A stretch of 13,877 nucleotides of DNA from Flavobacteriia bacterium (GCA_011330545.1 DRQI01000479.1:1-13877), one strand, 5' to 3'. Shown: positions 6,542 through 13,235, counted from the first letter of the stretch. Made by a program: numbers and translations. Notes: a model not told the origin generated them from the sequence alone.

Positions 6542-6744
6542 TTTAACTCGCATTATGTATTAGAGAATCGTTGTGAGGGTTCAAACCCAACGGTCATGGG
6601 GCTTTTCTTGAGAGAAGCATAGCATCGCTATGGTGAAGGAGAGAAAAGTAGTGTAGCGACCATGAGCTAAGGGTTTGAAGATGTAATAGGTTTTCTAATG
6701 CAAAATGAGGGGATTTGGATTTCAAATGCATAATACGGGTTAAA
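6542..6744. mobile_element. MITE-like 203-bp inverted-repeat element
   Basis: The ends are imperfect terminal inverted repeats. 6542-6564 matches the reverse complement of 6722-6744 at 19 of 23 positions, and three of the four differences are transitions that still pair as G-U in RNA. Further in, TTCAAACCC (6580-6588) pairs with 6671-6679, TCATGG (6594-6599) with 6660-6665, and CTTTTCT (6602-6608) with 6642-6648. The centre is a hairpin, CATAGC-ATC-GCTATG (6618-6632). There is no reading frame. This fits a non-autonomous transposon remnant or a REP/BIME-type palindromic element. No clear target duplication is visible, and I cannot name a parent IS. Confidence 0.6.
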
Positions 6745-6760
6745 CCTCGCGATAATTTTT

Positions 6761-6768
6761 TACTTTTG
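6761..6768 (+). promoter_or_regulatory. -7 box ahead of the Lrp/AsnC gene
   Basis: TACTTTTG matches TAnnTTTG exactly and gives a leader of about 10 nt before the ATG at 6785. No TTG is seen at -33. That position falls at the right edge of the MITE-like element (GGGTTAAA, 6737-6744), so the element may have replaced or supplied upstream promoter sequence. Confidence 0.4.
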
Positions 6769-6784
6769 AACATATTTTAAAATT

Positions 6785-7249
6785 ATGAAAGAAAAAGAGT
6801 TGTATATTGACGGAATAGATAAAATTATCCTCAAGAATTTAATGGAAAATGCCCGAGCTCCTATTCTTAGTATTGCACGTGAAGTGGGAATTTCAGGAGC
6901 CGCCATTCATCAACGCTTGCGAAAATTAGAAAAATCAGGACTCTTAACAGGTTCAAAATTTATTATTAACCCAAAAGTATTAGGATTTAAAACCTTGGCT
7001 TTTGTCGGAATTTTTTTAGACACTTCAAGTACTTACAAAGAAGCATTAAAACGGTTAAAAGAAATTGACGAAGTAATAGAGAGCCATTATACTACAGGCA
7101 ACTATGCCATTTTTGTTAAACTATTATGTAAGGATAATGAACACCTCATGCAAGTATTAAACAAACAAATTCAAGCCATCAAAGGAGTATCGAGAACAGA
7201 AACCTTTATATCGTTAGACCAACAAATCGACAGGCAGTTAAAAATATAA
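6785..7249 (+). CDS. Lrp/AsnC family transcriptional regulator
   Basis: The 154 residues have the standard two-domain layout. The N-terminal winged helix-turn-helix covers about 9-58 (DGIDKIILKNLMENAR, SIAREVGISGAAIHQRLRKLEKSGLL). The C-terminal RAM (ligand-binding and oligomerisation) domain covers about 68-150, with the typical GNYAIFVKLLCKD and a TETFISLDQ strand. Such proteins usually bind an amino acid and regulate amino-acid metabolism genes. The ligand here is unknown; the nearby asparaginase is a possible but unproven target. The gene is monocistronic, preceded by the MITE-like element, and converges on the metallopeptidase gene 65 bases away. No hairpin terminator is seen after it. 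Confidence 0.92.
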   Translation: MKEKELYIDGIDKIILKNLMENARAPILSIAREVGISGAAIHQRLRKLEKSGLLTGSKFIINPKVLGFKTLAFVGIFLDTSSTYKEALKRLKEIDEVIESHYTTGNYAIFVKLLCKDNEHLMQVLNKQIQAIKGVSRTETFISLDQQIDRQLKI

Positions 7250-7271
7250 ACAAAAACCCTGAAAACCACCC

Positions 7272-7326
7272 ACTCCCACTGAATACTTCCTACTGCGAAC
7301 TGCCCACTAAAAAACTAATCCCTACT
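7272..7326. repeat. 7-bp-periodic ACTnnnn array between convergent genes
   Basis: ACT starts at 7272, 7278, 7285, 7292, 7299 and 7306, spacings of 6, 7, 7, 7 and 7, with variable bases between. Looser copies follow at 7314 and 7324, inside the last codons of the metallopeptidase gene. The array is not a CRISPR (units too short) and has no dyad. From memory, similar ACTGC-type runs occur in other flavobacterial spacers; not verified here. Confidence 0.6.
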
Positions 7327-8013
7327 GCCTAAAATTCTAATGCCCCAATAAAACAACATTGCCAAAGAACTCAATGCAGCGACCAAATAAGTTCTCGCTG
7401 CCCATTTCAAAGCGTCTTCAGAGCCTTTATACTCCTCAGGCGTAACAATGTTGTTATTTTTAAGCCAAGCCAAAGCTCGGTTACTGGCATCATATTCTAC
7501 AGGTAAAGTAATAAAACTAAACAAAGTTCCCAGTGCCATAAAAATTAAACCGGCAACAGCAATCATAAATCCAATGCCGTGATTACTGGAAGCCGCACCT
7601 AAAATAATGCCGCCAATTACCAGCCACTGTGAGTATTTTGAAGTAATGCTCACAGCAGGTACCAGTTTAGAACGCAATTGTAACCATTGATATGCCTTAG
7701 CGTGCTGTACAGCATGGCCCACTTCATGTGAGGCAACTGCTGCCGCTGCCGCATTGCGTTGGCTATAAACACCTTCACTCAAGTTTACGGTTTTTTTTGC
7801 CGGATTATAATGATCGGTTAACATTCCCGGAGTTGAAATTACCTCAACATCAGTAATACCGTGGTCGAGTAACATTTTTTGGGCAATTTCAGCACCGCTC
7901 ATGCCATTGCTGAGCTGTACTTGCGAATAATGCTTAAACTTTCGTTTCAAAGTACTACTTATCAACCAACTTATCAATGAAATGATTCCGATTAAAACAT
8001 AAAATCCTATCAT
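7315..8013 (-). CDS. Membrane zinc metallopeptidase, YugP/Zn_peptidase_2 family
   Basis: The 232 residues begin with a membrane helix (2-20). A soluble stretch follows with MSGAEIAQKMLLDHGI (38-53), LTDHYNP (65-71) and the zinc-site motif HEVGH (96-100), in which two histidines bind zinc and Glu97 is catalytic. LRSKLVPAVS follows near 113. Further hydrophobic segments lie at about 128-168 and near the C-terminus (about 208-225). All these features are typical of the neutral zinc metallopeptidase family PF04298, whose substrate is unknown. Length is normal. The gene is convergent with the Lrp-type regulator and divergent from ansA, with 84 bases between starts. The last codons overlap the tail of the ACT repeat array. 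Confidence 0.92.
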   Translation of the reverse strand: MIGFYVLIGIISLISWLISSTLKRKFKHYSQVQLSNGMSGAEIAQKMLLDHGITDVEVISTPGMLTDHYNPAKKTVNLSEGVYSQRNAAAAAVASHEVGHAVQHAKAYQWLQLRSKLVPAVSITSKYSQWLVIGGIILGAASSNHGIGFMIAVAGLIFMALGTLFSFITLPVEYDASNRALAWLKNNNIVTPEEYKGSEDALKWAARTYLVAALSSLAMLFYWGIRILGSRD

Positions 8014-8097
8014 AATTTTTTACCTTTTTAAGTTTGTGATTCTATTAATTTGGTAAATTTACAACATAAATTATTCCAAATTATATTTTAAGACAAA

Positions 8098-9132
8098 ATG
8101 ACAAAAAAGCCTGAAATACTTTTGATTTATACCGGAGGGACTATCGGAATGATCAAAGACTATGAATCAAAAGCATTAAAGGTGTTTGATTTTGACCACC
8201 TGTATGAAAATATTCCCGAATTAAACCAATTAGAATGCCATATAGAAAGCATTTCATTTGAAAATCCTATTGATTCGTCTAATATGAATATCAATTATTG
8301 GATAGCTATTGTGGAGATAATCGAGCAACATTATGAGTCAAAAGATGGGTTTGTAATACTGTCGGGTTCTGATACGATGTCGTATACATCTTCTGCCATA
8401 AGTTTTATGATTGAAAATTTAAATAAGCCAATCATATTTACAGGTTCACAATTGCCCATAGGTGATTTGCGTACCGATGCTAAAGAAAATTTAATCACAG
8501 CCATACAAATAGCATCGGCTGTAGATAAAAATGGATTTCCTATGGTTACCGAAGTAGGATTGTATTTCGAATACAAATTGTATCGGGCCAACAGAACTAC
8601 AAAAATTAACGCGGAGCAATTTGAAGCCTTTACTTCTCCAAATTACCCGCCTTTGGCAGAAAGTGGCGTACACTTAAAATTTAATAAAAATAAGTTGTTA
8701 CGGCCTGATAGAAATAGTAAGTTAGTAGTGAGAAAAAAATTGATCGATAATTTGATAATCTTAAAACTGTTTCCGGGAATAACAGAGCAAATAGTAAAAA
8801 ATATATTCGAAATTCACGGTTTAAAAGGAGTAATACTAGAAACCTATGGCTCTGGCAACGCACCGACCGAAAAATGGTTTCTCACGTTGTTGAAGAAAGC
8901 CTTGCGAAAAGGAATTTGTATTGTTGATGTAACACAATGTATTGGAGGCAGTGTTATGTTGGGCCAATACGAAACCAGTATTGAGTTACAAAAAATAGGA
9001 TTAATCAGTGGTAAAGACATTACTACAGAATCAGCCGTTGCCAAATTAATGTATCTCTTAGGAGAAAAAATACCCAATTCAGAATTTAAAAGCGTTTTTG
9101 AAAAGCCGCTACGAGGAGAAATGAGTTCGTAA
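8098..9132 (+). CDS. ansA: Type I (cytoplasmic) L-asparaginase
   Basis: It hydrolyses L-asparagine to aspartate and ammonia. The 344 residues have no signal peptide, consistent with the cytoplasmic type. The first catalytic block is YTGGTIGM (11-18) with Thr15. The second is SGSDTM (89-94), where Asp92 is kept but the usual catalytic Thr is Ser91. GSQLPIGDLRTDAKENL (116-132) and RANRTTK (163-169) with the expected Lys169 follow. ETYGSGNAP lies near 248 in the C-terminal domain. Thr-to-Ser at this site is conservative and retains a hydroxyl. It is alone on its strand, divergent from the metallopeptidase, and followed by about 120 bases before tRNA-Ser with no clear terminator. Confidence 0.94.
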   Translation: MTKKPEILLIYTGGTIGMIKDYESKALKVFDFDHLYENIPELNQLECHIESISFENPIDSSNMNINYWIAIVEIIEQHYESKDGFVILSGSDTMSYTSSAISFMIENLNKPIIFTGSQLPIGDLRTDAKENLITAIQIASAVDKNGFPMVTEVGLYFEYKLYRANRTTKINAEQFEAFTSPNYPPLAESGVHLKFNKNKLLRPDRNSKLVVRKKLIDNLIILKLFPGITEQIVKNIFEIHGLKGVILETYGSGNAPTEKWFLTLLKKALRKGICIVDVTQCIGGSVMLGQYETSIELQKIGLISGKDITTESAVAKLMYLLGEKIPNSEFKSVFEKPLRGEMSS

Positions 9133-9256
9133 TAAGCTAGAAATAAGAAGGGTTACAGTATAAAATAATAAGATTATATACAATATTTATAAAGATTATT
9201 TTTTCAAGTAAATTTTTTTTACTTTATTTGGTGTCCACTTAAAAAAGAATTTTGAA

Positions 9257-9343
9257 GGAGAGGTGGCCGAGTGGTTTAAGGCGCATGCTTGGAAAGCATG
9301 TTTATGAGCAATTGTAACAAGGGTTCGAATCCCTTTCTCTCCG
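9257..9343 (+). tRNA. tRNA-Ser (GGA anticodon)
   Basis: This 87-nt class II tRNA has acceptor stem GGAGAGG/TCTCTCC with one G-U pair, anticodon stem CATGC/GCATG around TTGGAAA (anticodon GGA, reading UCC/UCU), and T arm AAGGG-TTCGAAT-CCCTT. The discriminator is G9343, as expected for serine. The long variable arm folds as TTATGA-GCAA-TTGTAA, with two wobble pairs and a GNRA-type loop. CCA is not encoded. A TTTATTTG at 9223-9230 could be its -7 box. The T-run at 9353-9359 could end its transcript. Confidence 0.96.
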
Positions 9344-9349
9344 CAGGAG

Positions 9350-9381
9350 TTGTTTTTTTAAATAAAAAATTTATATCTTTA
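9350..9381 (+). promoter_or_regulatory. Promoter of the exbB-exbD operon
   Basis: TTG at 9350-9352 and TATCTTTA at 9374-9381 (one mismatch to TAnnTTTG) are separated by 21 bases. The predicted start is near 9388. The -33 element lies only seven bases after the tRNA-Ser gene. Confidence 0.55.
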
Positions 9382-9390
9382 ACGCGTTAA
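9379..9390. promoter_or_regulatory. 12-bp perfect palindrome at the exbB start site
   Basis: TTAACGCGTTAA is a perfect palindrome covering the end of the -7 box and the predicted transcription start. It is more GC-rich in the middle than its surroundings. The position suits an operator, but no regulator can be assigned. Confidence 0.4.
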
Positions 9391-9413
9391 CTAATTTAAT
9401 TAAGATTCAAACA

Positions 9414-10166
9414 ATGAAAAAAGTACTTACTATCCTTGCAATTACAGGATTATTATTTTTAAGCACAGTTCAAAGCAGTTATGCTGTAACAACCGCTGTA
9501 CAAACTGAAGAAGCTGCTGATGCAGCAAAAGAAACTAAAACATTCCATCAAGAACTAAAACAACGTTTTATTGAAGGTGGCCCTTTCTTTATGGGTATCG
9601 TATTGATAACCCTCATACTAGGGTTGGCCATTGCCATTGAAAGAATTATCTATTTAAACATGGCAACTACCAATACGAACAAATTGGTAAGTAATATTGA
9701 AGAGGCATTGTCATCGGGTGGTGTAGAAGCAGCAAAAGAAGTTGCCAGAAATACCAAAGGGCCTGTGGCTTCGATTTTTTATCAAGGATTAGACAGAATG
9801 GACGAAGGAATAGAACAAGCCGAAAAAGCAGTAGTGAGTTATGGAGGCGTACAAATGGGATTATTAGAAAAAAATATTTCTTGGTTGTCTTTATTTATTG
9901 CCTTGGCGCCAATGCTTGGGTTCATGGGTACAGTAATAGGTATGATTAAAGCATTTGACTCAATTGCAGCAGCAGGTGACATTTCTCCGGCAGTTGTGGC
10001 AGTAGGTATTAAAGTGGCTTTATTAACAACCGTATTCGGTTTGGTAGTTGCTATTATCCTTCAAATCTTTTACAATTATATCATTGCAAAAATTGATAGT
10101 ATTGTAAATAGCATGGAAGATGCTTCTATCTCATTGATAGATTTATTAATCAGACATAAAAAATAA
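9414..10166 (+). CDS. exbB: ExbB-type proton channel subunit (MotA/TolQ/ExbB family)
   Basis: It is an inner-membrane proton-channel subunit that, with ExbD, energises TonB-dependent outer-membrane transport. The 250 residues show a signal-like N-terminus (1-24, MKKVLTILAI... ending SSYA), then TM segments at about 58-80, 155-178 and 195-222. The last two contain the family core: LAPMLGFMGTVIGMIKAF (164-181) and GIKVALLTTVFGLVVAI (198-214). The large cytoplasmic loop 85-150 is typical. An N-terminal signal-like helix ahead of the ExbB core is common in Bacteroidota. It is the first gene of a tight four-gene operon with gaps of 3, 7 and 6 bases. No tonB gene is in the window. Confidence 0.93.
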   Translation: MKKVLTILAITGLLFLSTVQSSYAVTTAVQTEEAADAAKETKTFHQELKQRFIEGGPFFMGIVLITLILGLAIAIERIIYLNMATTNTNKLVSNIEEALSSGGVEAAKEVARNTKGPVASIFYQGLDRMDEGIEQAEKAVVSYGGVQMGLLEKNISWLSLFIALAPMLGFMGTVIGMIKAFDSIAAAGDISPAVVAVGIKVALLTTVFGLVVAIILQIFYNYIIAKIDSIVNSMEDASISLIDLLIRHKK

Positions 10167-10169
10167 ATT

Positions 10170-10628
10170 ATGGATAGTAAAAAATCTAAACTGTTAACTA
10201 TTATTACTGCTGTTATTGGCTTAATTGGAATTTTATTTCTAATAAGAGTTATTATGGCAGGTGATGATGTGAAAGAATCTGCAGAGGTTCAAGCAGCTGT
10301 AGTAGACCCTTTTATATCTTTTTCTTATATTCTATTAATCATTACAGCGGCTATAACGGTGGTATTGTCTATTATTAATTTAGTAAAACATCCTAAAGCG
10401 CTAAAGAAAACGTTATTAGGTGTAGTTATATTGGGTGTTTTATTGGCAATCACTTATTTTACAGCTTCAGGAGAGGCAGTAATTGGCGCTACTGGCAGAG
10501 TTATAGAAAACGGAGAAGCAGGAGCAACTTCTAAATGGGTAAGTGCTTTAATTAATTTTACCGGAATTTTAGGCTTGTTAGGATTATTGGCTATCGGCCA
10601 AGGTTTTGTAAAATCAATGATTAAATAA
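10170..10628 (+). CDS. Four-TM membrane protein of the exb operon, function unknown
   Basis: I recognise no named family. The 152 residues have four predicted membrane helices, at about 8-30, 48-71, 80-97 and 125-148. A short non-membrane stretch lies between TM1 and TM2 (31-46) and a longer loop between TM3 and TM4 (98-124, GEAVIGATGRVIENGEAGAT). There is no signal peptide cleavage site and no catalytic-looking motif. It sits 3 bases after exbB and 7 before exbD1, so it is co-translated with them. Its position in the middle of the operon suggests an accessory or assembly subunit of the proton channel. That is inference from context only. Confidence 0.85.
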   Translation: MDSKKSKLLTIITAVIGLIGILFLIRVIMAGDDVKESAEVQAAVVDPFISFSYILLIITAAITVVLSIINLVKHPKALKKTLLGVVILGVLLAITYFTASGEAVIGATGRVIENGEAGATSKWVSALINFTGILGLLGLLAIGQGFVKSMIK

Positions 10629-10635
10629 ATACATT

Positions 10636-11244
10636 ATGGCAAGAAGAGAAACCCCTGAAATTAATGCAGGATCTATGGCAGATATTGCCTTCTTGCTCTT
10701 GATATTCTTTTTAGTAACCACTACGATGGATGTCGATACCGGAATTTCTAGAAAATTACCGGAAAAGCAAGACCCTAATATCAAACCACCTATCCTGAAA
10801 GAGAAAAATGTCTTTGAAGTAAATGTAAATAGACGAAATGAAATTTTGGTAGAAGGTGAAATTTACATGAAAATTGAAGATTTACGAGAAGCTGCAAAAG
10901 AATTTATTGACAATGGCGGTGGAAAAGATGAAAATGGCGAAGAATGTACGTGGTGTGAAGGAAAAAAAGACCCGGCATCATCAGACCATCCTAAAAAAGC
11001 CATTATCTCATTGCAAAGTGATAGAGGTACTTCCTATGGAACCTATATTGCAGTACAAAATGAATTGGTTGGGGCATATACAGATTTGAGAAACAGGCTT
11101 TCTGAAAAACTGTATGGTATTTCTTATACACAACTTTTAAAGGATAAAAAGAATAATCCCAAAAATCAAGCCATTAAGGATAAGATAGATAATATTAAAA
11201 AGAAATATCCTCAAATAATTTCTGAGGCAGAACCAACAAAATAA
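10636..11244 (+). CDS. exbD: ExbD/TolR family protein 1, with a periplasmic CxxC insert
   Basis: It is a partner of ExbB with one N-terminal membrane helix (about 15-30) and a periplasmic C-terminal domain. Asp16 in SMADIAFLLLIFFLV is at the position of the conserved proton-path aspartate. The periplasmic domain includes KNVFEVNVNRRNEILVEG (57-74) and KAIISLQSDRGTSYGTYIAVQNEL (about 121-144). At 202 residues it is longer than classic ExbD (about 140). The extra length comes from an insert with CTWC (Cys104, Cys107) between GKDENGEE and GKKDPASSDHP, and a Lys-rich tail. The paired cysteines could form a disulfide or bind metal. Two different ExbD-type genes in tandem are common in Bacteroidota operons of this kind. 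Confidence 0.92.
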   Translation: MARRETPEINAGSMADIAFLLLIFFLVTTTMDVDTGISRKLPEKQDPNIKPPILKEKNVFEVNVNRRNEILVEGEIYMKIEDLREAAKEFIDNGGGKDENGEECTWCEGKKDPASSDHPKKAIISLQSDRGTSYGTYIAVQNELVGAYTDLRNRLSEKLYGISYTQLLKDKKNNPKNQAIKDKIDNIKKKYPQIISEAEPTK

Positions 11245-11250
11245 TATATT

Positions 11251-11721
11251 ATGTCTAAATTTAAAAAGAGGAAAAAAGGTATGCCGGGTATTTCAACCGC
11301 ATCCCTGCCGGATATTGTATTTATGTTGTTATTCTTTTTTATGGTTACAACGGTAATGCGTGAAACGGATTTAAAAATTCGAAAACCCCAGTTACCCAAA
11401 GCAAACCAAGTAAAGAAGTTAGAACGTAAGAGTTTGGTAAGCTATATCTATGTAGGAAAATCTAAAGATGGTACTCCCGGCGATAAGATTCAGTTAAATG
11501 ATAAGATTTCTAGCATTAAAGACATTAAGAGTTTTGTCTTTGCGGAGAGAGCTCAGCACTCTGAAGAAGAAATAAAACTTTTAACGACATCGATAAAGGC
11601 TGATGTTAATGCCAATGTAGGTACAATTACAGATATAAAATTAGAGCTGAGAGATGTCAATGCACTTAAAATAAATTATTCTACCCTTAAGGGAAGCGCA
11701 TTAGACAATATGAAAAATTAA
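11251..11721 (+). CDS. exbD: ExbD/TolR family protein 2
   Basis: This second ExbD-type protein has 156 residues. A basic cytoplasmic start (MSKFKKRKKGMPG) is followed by the membrane helix 19-35 with the proton-path Asp21 in SLPDIVFMLLFFFMVTTVMR. A periplasmic domain follows, with KSLVSYIYVGKSKDG (54-68), a central Asp/Ile-rich stretch, and IKADVNANVGTITDIKLELRDVNALKINYST near the end. It lacks the CxxC insert of its neighbour. It starts 6 bases after exbD1 stops and is the last gene before a terminator. The two ExbD types may form a mixed dimer in the ExbB pore (inference). Confidence 0.93.
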   Translation: MSKFKKRKKGMPGISTASLPDIVFMLLFFFMVTTVMRETDLKIRKPQLPKANQVKKLERKSLVSYIYVGKSKDGTPGDKIQLNDKISSIKDIKSFVFAERAQHSEEEIKLLTTSIKADVNANVGTITDIKLELRDVNALKINYSTLKGSALDNMKN

Positions 11722-11742
11722 CAGTATCTTAATTAACATATT

Positions 11743-11790
11743 AAAAAAAGGCAATTTTTCTCAAAATAGTGAGATGAGTTGCCTTTTTTT
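11743..11790 (+). terminator. Rho-independent terminator of the exb operon
   Basis: AAAAAAAGGCAA (11743-11754) pairs with TTGCCTTTTTTT (11779-11790). An inner hairpin, CTCA-AAATAG-TGAG (11760-11773), tops the stem. The paired A-tract makes it usable in both directions. Confidence 0.85.
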
Positions 11791-11792
11791 AG

Positions 11793-11824
11793 TTGAATAA
11801 GTTCCTTGAGTTTGCGTATCTTTA
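11793..11824 (+). promoter_or_regulatory. Promoter of the PorT-like gene
   Basis: TTG at 11793-11795 is followed after 21 bases by TATCTTTA (11817-11824), the same -7 sequence and spacing as the exbB promoter. The predicted start is near 11831, giving a leader of only about 14 nt. Confidence 0.5.
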
Positions 11825-11844
11825 CATAGAAAAAATCATATCGT

Positions 11845-12522
11845 TTGTCTAGAATATTTTTTACTTTTTTGTTACTTTCTTCGGTACTAAGGGCACAAGA
11901 AACCGATACTATTAAAAGTTCACGGTATTTAGAAGATCAAATTTATATTGGTTTTTCAATAGCCACACTTATAAAAATTCCGAATGAAGTAGTACAAAAT
12001 GGATTTTCCAATAGCTTTGAAATAGGGTTTATTAAAGATTTCCCCTTTACGGAAAGAGGAAATTTTGCCCTTGGAATAGGCCTAGGCTATGGGCGTAACA
12101 CGTATTTTCAAAATATAAAAATTGAAAAAATAGGAGCAGTAACAGAATTTCAAACAGTAGTCACAGATAATTTTAAAAATAATAAATTTTCAGTTCATAG
12201 TGTAGAGCTGCCATTTGAAATACGATGGAGAACCTCAACGATAAGTAAATACAAATTTTGGAGAATTTATGTAGGAACAAAAGTAAGCTATGTATTTACA
12301 TCAAATGCCAAGTTTAAAGAAATTGGCAGCACTATAAAAATAAAGAAAATTCCGGAGATTAATAAATTACAATTCGGGCTAAGGCTAGCAGCGGGTTATG
12401 GTACTTGGAACTTTAATTTTTATTATGGCTTGACAGATTTGTTTTCTAATGCCTCTCTTAACGAAACTACACCGCTTAGAGCCAGAGATTTTAGAATTGG
12501 CTTAATCTTCTACATACTTTAA
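11845..12522 (+). CDS. PorT-like outer-membrane beta-barrel protein (TTG start)
   Basis: The 225 residues start with a signal peptide (1-17, SRIFFTFLLLSSVLRA, with cleavage before QE). Alternating aromatic and hydrophobic strands typical of an eight-stranded-type barrel follow: YIGFSIATL, FALGIGLGYGRN, FSVHSVELPFEIRWR (the ELPFEIRW block is typical of PorT-family barrels), IYVGTKVSYVF, LQFGLRLAAGYG, FNFYYGLTDLF and a terminal RIGLIFYIL strand ending in a hydrophobic residue. The only start that keeps the signal peptide is TTG at 11845; no ATG is in frame anywhere in the gene. The neighbours (exbD upstream, rpoN downstream) fit a recurring flavobacterial arrangement. Whether it acts in type IX secretion, like PorT itself, is unknown. 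Confidence 0.8.
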   Translation: MSRIFFTFLLLSSVLRAQETDTIKSSRYLEDQIYIGFSIATLIKIPNEVVQNGFSNSFEIGFIKDFPFTERGNFALGIGLGYGRNTYFQNIKIEKIGAVTEFQTVVTDNFKNNKFSVHSVELPFEIRWRTSTISKYKFWRIYVGTKVSYVFTSNAKFKEIGSTIKIKKIPEINKLQFGLRLAAGYGTWNFNFYYGLTDLFSNASLNETTPLRARDFRIGLIFYIL

Positions 12523-12545
12523 AAAAGCAACTATTTCAAACCGGC

Positions 12546-13151
12546 TTAAAAGGTGTACGAGGCGTATACAATAATTTGGCTGAGAAAACCAACCGCAAAA
12601 CCGATAAAAATTTCGGAGAGTGTATGTGCTTTTAGTTTTAATCGTGAGGTGGCAATAATTCCGAAAAGAAGAAATAGAAAAATAATTAATAATAACAAAT
12701 TGATTTTGTATTCATAGCTGATAATCCCTATAAAGGCAATTAGGCCGCCAATACCCAACGTGTGTAAGCTTATTTTCACAGCACTAAAAAAAAGAATATA
12801 CACTATAACCATGGCTAGCGTACAGGCAAAAAAATAAAAAGCTAAAATATCGACAATATTATTTTTTAATAATAATTTACCTAACAGAAACGTCAGTATA
12901 GAAAAAAAAAGAATGGGGAATTTACGTTCATCAATAGTTGCCAAATGATAGCTCTCAATGAGCTTCACTTTTTTTAAAAAATATAAAAGTAATATTGGAA
13001 TGATATAAGTAGTGATAAAAACGATAGCCAATACCCTGTACGCAAATTCTTTTGGAATATGATTGGGGATAATTATAAAATACAAAAGGGTACTTACTAT
13101 TGGAATAAGTACAGGGTGTAAAACATAAGAAATAAGTTTATAAAATTTCAT
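12546..13151 (-). CDS. PAP2-like multi-pass membrane protein, degenerate active site
   Basis: This 201-residue, very hydrophobic protein has about six membrane segments (roughly 8-28, 38-59, 78-95, 100-123, 132-168, 182-198). Three spots resemble phosphatidic acid phosphatase type 2 motifs: ATIDERKFP (71-79) for motif 1, KISLHTLG (126-133) for the PSGH-like motif 2, and SRLKLKAHTLSE (169-180) with IFIGFAVG for motif 3. His130 and the pair Arg170/His176 fit catalytic positions, but the canonical PSGH and KxxxxxxRP spacing are not kept. It may be an inactive or altered PAP2 relative. It is convergent with the barrel gene (23 bases), and 84 bases separate it from rpoN on the same strand. Confidence 0.7.
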   Translation of the reverse strand: MKFYKLISYVLHPVLIPIVSTLLYFIIIPNHIPKEFAYRVLAIVFITTYIIPILLLYFLKKVKLIESYHLATIDERKFPILFFSILTFLLGKLLLKNNIVDILAFYFFACTLAMVIVYILFFSAVKISLHTLGIGGLIAFIGIISYEYKINLLLLIIFLFLLFGIIATSRLKLKAHTLSEIFIGFAVGFLSQIIVYASYTF

Positions 13152-13235
13152 AGTTTATCAATAGTAAGATTATTGGCTCAGTACAATTCATTAGTTGAAT
13201 ACATTGCCGTTAAAGGGGCATATGAAAATTATGAA

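Noticed and set aside
7272..7326. ACT array as a CRISPR
   Set aside because: Units of 7 bases with a 3-base constant part are far too short, and there are no spacers or cas genes.
10874..11089. Overlapping plus-strand reading frame inside exbD1
   Set aside because: It is an out-of-frame shadow of the ExbD periplasmic domain; its sequence is Lys-rich without any motif.
9414..11721. The exb cluster as gliding-motor genes gldL/gldM
   Set aside because: The first protein has the ExbB/TolQ core and the last two are ExbD-type with one N-terminal helix. GldM-like large periplasmic domains are absent.
11845..12522. The barrel gene as porT of type IX secretion itself
   Set aside because: The PorT-like fold is shared by many unrelated outer-membrane proteins, and no other type IX secretion gene is nearby.
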